Source: Spirochaetota bacterium
GTDB taxonomy: Bacteria > Spirochaetota > UBA12135 > COTS27
Assembly: GCA_030621685.1 (NCBI GenBank)
Contig: JAUXHF010000058.1
Location: 1-9,656, forward strand
Direction: 5' to 3'
DNA: 9,656 bases
This document shows, piece after piece, positions 1-6,423 of this stretch. Positions within the stretch are counted from its first letter, which is position 1; the number at the start of each line of letters is the position of its first letter. The position numbers and the translations under genes are program-made. The notes beneath the pieces were generated by a model, which saw only the letters and a program-made list of their open reading frames with translations, was not told the origin of the DNA and made no database searches.

Positions 1-1571
1 GTAAAATTTTTAATATCGGAAAAGAAAATAGTTATTACACTCTTTTCACCACTTGTTTTAGCTTCTTTCCCTAGCCTAATCAGCTGAGAAACGACTTCAC
101 GGGGAACAAATTTCTCAAAAGAAACAAGCCCACTTTTCATGCGAGAGAAAGAACCCTGCATTTTTTTAATTTCTGAAAAAAAGTTACTATACCCCAGGTC
201 ATCCTTGCTATCTAAAGGTATATCTAGGGTACTCAGATCATCCATGTTCTTGGCAAGACGATTAATTGGATCTGAAATGCCCTTAGCTATAAAAAAACTT
301 AACGCTATGGATAGCAATACCGAAATAATACCTAAAACTAAAAGAATATTCAACGCTTTTTTAACAGTTCCCGTAATGTAGTATTCCTTGAGAACAATGC
401 CAACAGCCATTTTTGTTATGCCATCATTCGGAGAAAAGCTTTGCAGACTAGAGATGTAATTCTCTCCTGAATTCTCAAAAATAGTAGTTTTAAAGTTAAC
501 GTTAAACGGATTGATTCCTGAAGATATGTCTACTTCTTCACTAAAGTTTAAATAGATATCTATTATGCTGTTAACAAAATTTCCTATAACTAAATTAAAA
601 AAGTTAAAGGCTTCGTCTTTTCTATTTTGGGATATGGTGGTGTAAGCTTTCGTTATCACATTTTGCTTGGCATTTTGAATACTAAGAAGCGTATATTGCA
701 AACTGCCATCCGAGCCCTCTCCCCGCATAAAAGTTTCTTCTTTTTCATCAGAAAGTGCCAGCAGTTTTTTCTCATCGCTAATAAGATACACAATTGGTTC
801 TGCATTAGCAAGCAAGCCTTGGCGTACAACATACAAAGATGCCAAGAAGCTGGATATGCTCTCTAAGCTGAAATCTACCGCCACAACACCAAGAAAGTTT
901 TTCTCTGTAGTTTCTATCGTATTCTTTCGATACACCGGCGAGGCTGTGGAAATACCAATTTTTCCATCGGAAGCAAAAACATAAGGATCCGTCCAAATGA
1001 TCCTCTGTTCCCTATGCGCTGTTTGATACCAACCGCGTTTTATTGGATTATAGCCCTTTTCTATAGAAAAAGATTGGGAATTCGGGAATTGTTCATAATA
1101 GTTTAGGCTTTCATGTTCCCAGCTAACAACCACCGCATCTGGCATCTGCGTAACCATACGGAAGCTGATACTATCATCAAGCATGCGTTTAGCCATGTAA
1201 AGATTTCCATCTTTACGCCCCACATAGGCACTTGTTATTTCAGGAGTATTCTCTACAATTTCATACAAGTAAGAAAGAAGTTTACTTTTCGAGCCATCCT
1301 CTAACAGATCAAAATCGGAAATACCACCTTGGGCATACCTTACGGCTCTATCGGCCGAAATGAAGTAGGACCTCGTTTGTTGAGATACGGTCTCGCTGAT
1401 CTCCCCCATAAGCCGATTAGCAAGATTAATAACGGCTATGCGACTTCCCTGGTAGGAAAACGATATAATAAAAATACCCGATATAGAAAGCGTTATAGCA
1501 GCAAAAATAGAGAGTGCTGTTCTAATTGAAAAAGAGTAGCCTTGTTCTTCAATATTATTTTTGTTTTCCAT
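1..1571 (-). CDS. Membrane-bound adenylate/guanylate cyclase (class III) with extracellular dCache amino-acid sensor domain, 3' end cut by window edge
   Basis: I translated this frame by hand: 524 residues are open from ATG 1571 to the left edge, so the C-terminus is missing. Layout: short cytoplasmic N-terminus; membrane helix about 18-40; large extracellular region about 41-403 with a dCache_1-type domain; second membrane helix about 405-429; HAMP with ISDPI at 432-436; linker with FVPREVV at 488-494; then FSDI at 517-520, the start of a class III cyclase catalytic domain with metal-binding D519. The Cache domain has Y174, R179, W181, Y182, Y197 and D233, the pattern known from dCache_1 domains that bind amino acids. 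The protein should sense an external ligand and make cAMP or cGMP inside the cell. Substrate specificity cannot be read because the catalytic domain is cut. An in-frame TAA five codons upstream limits the start to ATG 1571 or a TTG two codons earlier; no strong RBS is visible. The gene lies 86 bp after the symporter gene, so co-transcription is plausible. Confidence 0.88.
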   Translation of the reverse strand, partial: MENKNNIEEQGYSFSIRTALSIFAAITLSISGIFIISFSYQGSRIAVINLANRLMGEISETVSQQTRSYFISADRAVRYAQGGISDFDLLEDGSKSKLLSYLYEIVENTPEITSAYVGRKDGNLYMAKRMLDDSISFRMVTQMPDAVVVSWEHESLNYYEQFPNSQSFSIEKGYNPIKRGWYQTAHREQRIIWTDPYVFASDGKIGISTASPVYRKNTIETTEKNFLGVVAVDFSLESISSFLASLYVVRQGLLANAEPIVYLISDEKKLLALSDEKEETFMRGEGSDGSLQYTLLSIQNAKQNVITKAYTTISQNRKDEAFNFFNLVIGNFVNSIIDIYLNFSEEVDISSGINPFNVNFKTTIFENSGENYISSLQSFSPNDGITKMAVGIVLKEYYITGTVKKALNILLVLGIISVLLSIALSFFIAKGISDPINRLAKNMDDLSTLDIPLDSKDDLGYSNFFSEIKKMQGSFSRMKSGLVSFEKFVPREVVSQLIRLGKEAKTSGEKSVITIFFSDIKNF

Positions 1572-1657
1572 ATTCAAAGACTGTTATAAACTTTTCTCTC
1601 TATTTAAATTTCTTCAAAATTCTCAAAAAGCCATGCTCCAAAAATCATCACAAAACA

Positions 1658-3016
1658 CTAAGGACCAAAAACCTTCTTCTGTTTAGAGCCATAAACGGAG
1701 GCACCTTCTTGAATTTTTATATCGCTATCTTCAGTAACCTCTGCTCTTTTGCCAGTAAAATTTTTCGATACCAATGCCGTCATGGCCAAGTTTACATGTA
1801 CAATAAGTAACGTCCGCATAGGGTCAACAATAACATCTATGGCCAGCAAAATAATAATGATAACTTCATAGGGCAGGCCTAGGGGAGAAAGCACTATAGA
1901 TATCATAGCCAAAGTAGCAAAACCAGTAGCACCCGCTGTAGCAATGCCCGCAAATATAGAGGCCACGAAGGTTATCAGAAATTCCTTAGGCCCAAATGAA
2001 ACATTATATAACTGCGATAAAAAAACCGCCGCTAACGAGAAGTAAATGATATTTCCAAAACGCCCTAAGGTTATGCCTAAGGGAATAAGTAGGTTCGTTG
2101 AAGCACGCTCAAAAAACAGACGTTTCTCTAAAGCATCCACGCAAGAGGGAATAGTAGCAAAACTGCTTCGAGTAGAAAAAGCGATAATCATGGGTTCTAA
2201 CGTAGCAAGTATTACCTTAACAAAAGAAGCCTTAGAACGATAGCGAATGACCATGGTATTCGCTACAATAATGACCACTCCAATAAGATAAAATAAGGAT
2301 ATGAAATACAGCATAGCAATAATAATCTCTGGCCCGGCATCTCTTACCTGATTAGAAACTAAACAAATTAGCCCTATCGGCAGGAGGTACATGGCCCAGT
2401 TGATTATTTTTTGAAACGCTAAAAAAAGCGCCGTAAAAATATTAATTATAATTTCTCCATTTATATCTTTAAGCAAGCCTATGGCTACACCTAAGATAAT
2501 CGAGAAGAACACAAGTTCCATAGCTCGCCCTGAAGTAAGCGACTGGAAAATATTTTGCGGGATGATGTCCGCAATAAAATCTAAAAAACTTTCTGATTCA
2601 AGCTCTTCGTAGTTTTTCGAAAGACTTATTTCTAAATCTGTAGTATCTTCGGATGACTCAATAAACGCACCTAAGACATTTTTATTCGTTTCATTCAACA
2701 CATTGCCAGGTTCGCCTACTATGCCAACAAATATGCCCATTAGAGCACTGATGGAAAGTAACAAAAACAAAACTATCAACAATTTCGAAGTAAACTTTTT
2801 TACCACCTGCGATTTCACTAGCTTCGCCACACTAGACACAATAGCCGATATTAAAATAGGAAGAACCGACATCTGTAGCAAATATAGATACATCTCCCCA
2901 AACGGAGCGATAGCCGCAGCTACGTCCCCATAAGCAATCCCTATAAATAAGCCCAGCACCACTGACATTATTACAACAATAGGGTTTTTCAAAATTTTAA
3001 AACTCGATGACACCAT
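1658..3016 (-). CDS. Dicarboxylate/amino acid:cation symporter family protein (DAACS, SDF fold), divergent
   Basis: A 452-residue inner-membrane protein of the GltP/DctA fold, predicted to import an acidic or other amino acid, or a dicarboxylate, by cation symport. Visible family marks: HP1-type serine motif STRSSFATIP at 281-290, HP2-type stretch IATAGATGFA at about 358-367, and in the last helix D398, R401 and T402, which align with substrate-binding D394, R397 and T398 of archaeal GltPh. The NMDGT signature is replaced by GRFGN at 318-322. N401 and D405 of GltPh align with I405 and N409, so several sodium-ligand positions are changed. A hydrophilic, acid-rich segment at about 102-147 lengthens the loop before the fourth helix. 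The start is supported by GGAGAG 9 bases upstream of the ATG. It lies 93 bp after the binding-protein gene and 86 bp before the cyclase gene. The family call is firm; the substrate and coupling ion are unknown. Confidence 0.88.
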   Translation of the reverse strand: MVSSSFKILKNPIVVIMSVVLGLFIGIAYGDVAAAIAPFGEMYLYLLQMSVLPILISAIVSSVAKLVKSQVVKKFTSKLLIVLFLLLSISALMGIFVGIVGEPGNVLNETNKNVLGAFIESSEDTTDLEISLSKNYEELESESFLDFIADIIPQNIFQSLTSGRAMELVFFSIILGVAIGLLKDINGEIIINIFTALFLAFQKIINWAMYLLPIGLICLVSNQVRDAGPEIIIAMLYFISLFYLIGVVIIVANTMVIRYRSKASFVKVILATLEPMIIAFSTRSSFATIPSCVDALEKRLFFERASTNLLIPLGITLGRFGNIIYFSLAAVFLSQLYNVSFGPKEFLITFVASIFAGIATAGATGFATLAMISIVLSPLGLPYEVIIIILLAIDVIVDPMRTLLIVHVNLAMTALVSKNFTGKRAEVTEDSDIKIQEGASVYGSKQKKVFGP

Positions 3017-3109
3017 TCTTTTATCTCTCCATGTTTTATAGCTTATTTAAAAAACTAACGCTATATACAATCTAAACATTTTATGCGTAACAAAAAATAC
3101 TTCTTTTAA

Positions 3110-3991
3110 TTATTTATCTAATTCAAATATATCTTTATAGCTAAGCAAGAGTTCTTCAGCATTCTTCTTAAGCAGGACCTGATCTAAGTACAGGTTCAAC
3201 CATTCAAGCAAATGACGTGACTTCCAAGAAAGAGCCATAGAAATATTATCTCTTGTATCGCTTAATAAAATGGTTTTGACGAGTAGCGAGGCATTAGGGC
3301 GAGATTTTATAACCTTTTTAATTTCCAATTCATCGCGATAGGCAGCTAGCACTTTGCCGCTGAAAACAGCATCTACGACTTCTTCCCAAGATCCGAATTC
3401 TACCACCTGAGCATTCGGGAAGTTAGCCTCTGCATAAGAAACATAGGAGGAATTTTCAATTACGCCCACTTTGCCACGAAAATTTTTAACAAAACGAGCA
3501 ATTTCCGGATCGGTAGCCGCCACTCTGGCTACGGCCACACGGTTTACCATTAACGCTTGGTTAAAGGTAATATAGGGGTTTGTAAAAAGAACACTTAGCG
3601 CTCTTGAGGAAGTTCTACTAAGTTTAGATATAATAATATCTGCCTTCCCGGTGGACACAAGCGGAATGAGATCATTGAAATTTTTCGATTCGCGGTTATA
3701 CCGAATTTCCACGCCTAGTTTATCGGCAATGCCTTTGGCAAGATCAACATCGTAGCCAGAAAAGTTACCTGCAGCATTTGTATAAAAGAAAGGTGGTTGA
3801 TCTTTACTGACTAAGCCTATCGTGATATAGCCTTTTTTTATTATATCTTGTATTTCCGGCGAAAGCTCATAGCCCAATCCATCTTCTTCATTTTGTGCCT
3901 GCGCTACAGCAAACATCATGCTCATAGCCACAAGAGTCACCACAAAAACTTTTACTATAGCGAATGCATAATTAAATCGTTTTTTTCCCAT
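3110..3991 (-). CDS. Periplasmic amino-acid-binding protein (SBP_bac_3 family), no ABC partner nearby
   Basis: A 293-residue secreted solute-binding protein. The N-terminus has basic residues (KKR), a hydrophobic core at about 9-29 and AQA at 30-32, so signal peptidase I should cut after residue 32. No lipobox cysteine is seen, so it is probably soluble in the periplasm. The mature part follows the family-3 pattern: IKKGYITIGL at 51-60, FSGYDVDLAKGIADKLG at 77-93, LIPLVSTGKADIIIS at 108-122, then R130, which aligns with the arginine that holds the ligand's alpha-carboxylate, and D220 in the second lobe where an acidic residue usually binds the alpha-amino group. Amino-acid binding is therefore likely; which one cannot be told. 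An AGGAAG Shine-Dalgarno about 6 bases before the ATG fixes the start. No ABC permease or ATPase gene lies on either side. The next gene downstream is a DAACS symporter, then a cyclase with an amino-acid-type Cache domain. Confidence 0.9.
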   Translation of the reverse strand: MGKKRFNYAFAIVKVFVVTLVAMSMMFAVAQAQNEEDGLGYELSPEIQDIIKKGYITIGLVSKDQPPFFYTNAAGNFSGYDVDLAKGIADKLGVEIRYNRESKNFNDLIPLVSTGKADIIISKLSRTSSRALSVLFTNPYITFNQALMVNRVAVARVAATDPEIARFVKNFRGKVGVIENSSYVSYAEANFPNAQVVEFGSWEEVVDAVFSGKVLAAYRDELEIKKVIKSRPNASLLVKTILLSDTRDNISMALSWKSRHLLEWLNLYLDQVLLKKNAEELLLSYKDIFELDK

Positions 3992-4038
3992 GTTACTTCC
4001 TTTCCATACTTACCTGCAAATTAATCTTAGAATTCAGG

Positions 4039-4052
4039 GCTTTTCTCAAAGC
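4039..4052 (-). other. Small hairpin in the leader of the binding-protein gene
   Basis: In the minus-strand RNA a 5-bp stem (GCUUU/AAAGC) closes a GAGA tetraloop of the GNRA type. It lies in the roughly 100-bp gap between the thrS stop and the binding-protein start. No T-run follows, so it is not an intrinsic terminator. It may be chance; the evidence is the base pairing only. Confidence 0.25.
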
Positions 4053-4081
4053 ACTTCAATTATTATTCGCCTTTTCATTTA

Positions 4082-4087
4082 ATTATA
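4082..4087 (-). promoter_or_regulatory. Candidate -10 box for the binding protein-symporter-cyclase genes
   Basis: The minus strand reads TATAAT exactly, starting 8 bases after the thrS stop codon and about 90 bases before the binding-protein ATG. I find no good -35 hexamer at 16-18 bases spacing and no TGn extension, so it is a weak candidate. No terminator hairpin is visible after thrS, so read-through from thrS is equally possible. Confidence 0.35.
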
Positions 4088-4094
4088 CTACTCT

Positions 4095-6215
4095 CTATTC
4101 AATAAAATTTACTTTTATATCAGTATTTACCCTTTTTTCACTTAAAAGACATAAATTTTCTTTACTTTCTTCTAAGTTACGGCAAATTTCACGGAAATCC
4201 TTAAGGCTAAGACCAGAAATTGTTTTTCCACTACGCATTCTCACGCTTAAAGTTTTTGTTGCTAGCTCTTTCTCGCCCACAATGACCATGTAAAATGTCT
4301 TTTCTTTTTGAGCTAATTTTATTTTTTTACTTAGGGCTTCGTTCTCGATATTTGCTTTCACTCGAAGATCAGCCTGAAGCAAATTCTGCACAATTTCCTT
4401 AACGTAGTCATGCACAGACTCCTGTACGCTTAACACAGCAATCTGGCTAGGAATAAGCCAAAACGGCAGTTTTCCTTTACAATTCTCTAATAACAAAGCA
4501 AGCGTACGCTCATAACAACCTATGGAGGAACGATGAATAACTACCGGTTCTTTCTTTTCATTGTTATTATTCATGTAAAACATTTTAAAGCGCTCTGGCA
4601 AAGCAAAATCAATCTGAACCGTAAGCAAGGTGTCTTCTTTCCCGTAGGTGTTTTTTGTTTGGATATCTAATTTAGGTCCATAAAAAGCAGCTTCACCTAT
4701 TCCCTCATAATAGGTAATCTTATTATCGCGCAGAATCGCCTCTATCAGAGCCTCTGTCCGCTCCCACATTACTGGGTTATCGATATATTTTTTTCCGCTA
4801 TCTTTTTTATCCCAGCGAGAAAGACGAAAAGTGTAATCCTTTATTTCTAAGACGCTTAAAATATGCATGAGCAGTTCTAAGCAGCTTTCAAATTCGGCTT
4901 GCACCTGCTCCGGGGTACAAATAACATGGCCATCGGCTAGGGTAAATTGACGTACTCGCGTAAGCCCATGCATTTCGCCAGAGTCTTCGTTACGGAAAAG
5001 CACGCTGGTTTCAGCATAACGCACCGGCAAATCTCGGTAGCTATGTCGCTTGCTATTATACAGCGTAAAGTGAAAAGGACAGGTCATAGGCCGTAAAGCT
5101 AGCTCATCATCTCCGCTTATTACAAACATACTTTCTTTATAATGTTGCCAGTGGCCTGAAATTTTATAGAGGCTGCTTTTAGCTAAATACGGCGTAAGCG
5201 TATGCATGTATCCTCGTTTGCGTTCTTCTTTTTCTACAAAACTTTTCAAGGTTTGCAAGAGTATATTCCCCTGTGGCGTGAACAGAGGAAGTCCTTTCCC
5301 AACATATTCATCGCTAACGAAAAGCCCCATTTCTCTGCCCACGCGGTTATGATCTCGCAGAGCAGCCTCTTCACGATGCTTTATGTATAGCCTAAGCTCT
5401 TTTTCATGTTCAAAGCTGGTAGCATATATACGCGTAAGCATTTTGTTTTTTTCACTACCACGCCAGTAAGCACCTGCCAACCGCAGAAGTTTGAAAGCCT
5501 TGATGCTTTTTATGTTAGGCAAATGCGGTCCTCTGCAAAGATCTATAAAATCGCCCATTTTATAAACACTAATTGTTTCGTTTTCAGGCAGGTCTCGAAT
5601 TATTTCTACTTTATAAGGCTGCTCTTGAAACAGCTCTAAGGCTTCCTTGCGGCTAAGCTCTACCCGCTCGTTAACGTAGCCCAAACGAATGATCTCAGCC
5701 ATTTTCTCTTCAATAGCCTCAAAATTTTCTTGTTTCAGCTGCAGCTCATCTATATCGTAGTAAAAACCATCTTCGATAACAGGCCCTATAGCCAGCTTCA
5801 CCTCAGGATATATACTCGATAGAGCATAGGCCATAACATGCGCACTCGTATGCCGATATACCGCTAAGCCTTCTTTTTCCTTCACAGAAAAAAACCTAAG
5901 CTGCATATCTTTTTCAAGTATGTAGGCAGTGTCCACTAAGCTTGATGAGCCATCCTCATTTTCAGCTACTCTAGCAACAATGAAATTTTCAGCCGCCTTA
6001 AAGCCGTACACTTCGCAAGCAACCCTCTCTAGGCTCAGCGCCCCCGGCTTCCAAGAATGAGTGTCTTCTGCCCTTTCTCCGCCTACTTCCAGTCTATAAA
6101 AAAAATCTTCACCGTCTTGCTTCACTAGGAAAGAAAAGCTTGTCTGCTTATCTTTAGGCAAAGATGATGCTTGAACTTTTAAGCTAATTCTCTTATGGTT
6201 TTTGTTCTTATTCAT
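4095..6215 (-). CDS. thrS: Threonyl-tRNA synthetase with enlarged N-terminal region
   Basis: Cytoplasmic class II aminoacyl-tRNA synthetase that charges tRNA-Thr. At 706 residues it is longer than E. coli ThrRS (about 642). The editing domain has RHTSAH (H122, H126) and DLCRGPH (C227, H231), the same spacing as the E. coli HxxxH and CxxxH pairs. The catalytic core has RPMTCP (zinc ligand C379), class II motif 2 with R408 in FRNED, LADGH (zinc ligand H430) and VVIHRSSIG (zinc ligand H561), then the anticodon-binding domain at about 585-680. The first editing histidine sits about 49 residues later than in E. coli. Residues about 78-118 resemble the second half of a TGS domain, but the first 77 do not look like a normal TGS start. 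The usual DDAH reads ADGH at 427-430. The ATG at 6215 follows a duplicated GAAGAGAA that can serve as RBS. The gene probably has its own promoter (6286-6291). Confidence 0.97.
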   Translation of the reverse strand: MNKNKNHKRISLKVQASSLPKDKQTSFSFLVKQDGEDFFYRLEVGGERAEDTHSWKPGALSLERVACEVYGFKAAENFIVARVAENEDGSSSLVDTAYILEKDMQLRFFSVKEKEGLAVYRHTSAHVMAYALSSIYPEVKLAIGPVIEDGFYYDIDELQLKQENFEAIEEKMAEIIRLGYVNERVELSRKEALELFQEQPYKVEIIRDLPENETISVYKMGDFIDLCRGPHLPNIKSIKAFKLLRLAGAYWRGSEKNKMLTRIYATSFEHEKELRLYIKHREEAALRDHNRVGREMGLFVSDEYVGKGLPLFTPQGNILLQTLKSFVEKEERKRGYMHTLTPYLAKSSLYKISGHWQHYKESMFVISGDDELALRPMTCPFHFTLYNSKRHSYRDLPVRYAETSVLFRNEDSGEMHGLTRVRQFTLADGHVICTPEQVQAEFESCLELLMHILSVLEIKDYTFRLSRWDKKDSGKKYIDNPVMWERTEALIEAILRDNKITYYEGIGEAAFYGPKLDIQTKNTYGKEDTLLTVQIDFALPERFKMFYMNNNNEKKEPVVIHRSSIGCYERTLALLLENCKGKLPFWLIPSQIAVLSVQESVHDYVKEIVQNLLQADLRVKANIENEALSKKIKLAQKEKTFYMVIVGEKELATKTLSVRMRSGKTISGLSLKDFREICRNLEESKENLCLLSEKRVNTDIKVNFIE

Positions 6216-6230
6216 TTCTCTTCATTTCTC
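6211..6230 (-). repeat. 10-bp tandem duplication covering the thrS RBS and start codon
   Basis: The plus strand holds two exact copies of TTCATTTCTC in tandem. On the coding strand this gives two successive GAAGAGAAATG blocks. The inner ATG (6215) opens thrS. The outer ATG (6225) opens a five-codon frame (MKRNE) whose TAA, at 6208-6210, overlaps the thrS start region. Either ATG could attract ribosomes; only the inner one gives ThrS. Confidence 0.7.
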
Positions 6231-6248
6231 TTCAAGTATGGGTACTGA

Positions 6249-6281
6249 AAAAACTAGGTCCAAGCCTTTGTACTAGTTTTT
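6249..6281 (-). promoter_or_regulatory. Hairpin at the predicted 5' end of the thrS mRNA
   Basis: Perfect 9-bp inverted repeat: AAAAACTAG (6281-6273 on the minus strand) and CTAGTTTTT (6257-6249), with a 15-base loop; the 3' arm ends in six T. If transcription starts about 7 bases after the -10 box at 6286-6291, the stem forms at the extreme 5' end of the mRNA. It could protect the mRNA end or affect early elongation. The stem is AU-rich and therefore weak. No T-box sequence (UGGNACCGCG) is present. Confidence 0.4.
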
Positions 6282-6285
6282 AAAA

Positions 6286-6291
6286 ATTATA
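6286..6291 (-). promoter_or_regulatory. Extended -10 promoter of thrS
   Basis: The minus strand reads TGGTATAAT, a perfect -10 hexamer preceded by the TGn extension that lets sigma-70-type polymerase work without a strong -35. At 17 bases spacing the -35 position reads TAGCAT, which is poor. Predicted start is near 6279, giving a leader of about 65 bases before the thrS ATG. Confidence 0.6.
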
Positions 6292-6303
6292 CCAAACCAA
6301 ATA

Positions 6304-6315
6304 ATAGCATGCTAT
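6304..6315. promoter_or_regulatory. Perfect 12-bp palindrome upstream of the thrS -10 box, possible operator
   Basis: ATAGCATGCTAT is its own reverse complement. It lies 12 bases upstream of the thrS -10 hexamer and overlaps the -35 position, where a bound dimeric regulator would interfere with or assist polymerase. No second copy was noticed in the window. The regulator is unknown. Confidence 0.4.
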
Positions 6316-6364
6316 CAAAAAATAAAAAATGTTTTGATTGCTTTCTTTTATTGTAACATGAACC

Positions 6365-6406
6365 TAGAGTCCTGGCGTAATCCAATCTAAGCAAAACTCT
6401 AAGATT
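6365..6406 (-). other. Interlocking inverted repeats after pyrE (pseudoknot-like arrangement)
   Basis: On the minus strand AATCT (6406-6402) can pair with AGATT (6388-6384), and TAGAGT (6401-6396) with ACTCTA (6370-6365). The arms alternate in the order of an H-type pseudoknot or of two competing stems. The stems are only 5 and 6 bp and no T-run follows, so this is not a clear terminator. The block begins 18 bases after the pyrE stop. Confidence 0.25.
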
Positions 6407-6423
6407 CCCTGCTTTTCTTTCAG

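Noticed and set aside
1..1571. Chemoreceptor (methyl-accepting protein) reading of the left-end gene
   Set aside because: Cache-HAMP fits a chemoreceptor, but the sequence after HAMP is FVPREVV...FSDIKNF, which marks a class III cyclase and not a coiled-coil signalling domain.
1526..1810. Plus-strand frame across the cyclase-symporter gap
   Set aside because: Shadow of the symporter 3' end in the opposite strand; no RBS and no family resemblance. The other plus-strand frames are shadows of the same kind.
3017..3109. Separate promoter for the symporter gene
   Set aside because: AT-rich TATATA-like boxes exist, but none has a fitting -35 at normal spacing; the TATAGC/GCTATA inverted repeat with a 17-base loop is too weak to call.
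3992..4094. Intrinsic terminator after thrS
   Set aside because: The only hairpin (4039-4052) has a 5-bp stem and no T-run after it.
6216..6423. T-box riboswitch in front of thrS
   Set aside because: No UGGNACCGCG-type T-box sequence and no long structured leader; the predicted leader is only about 65 bases.
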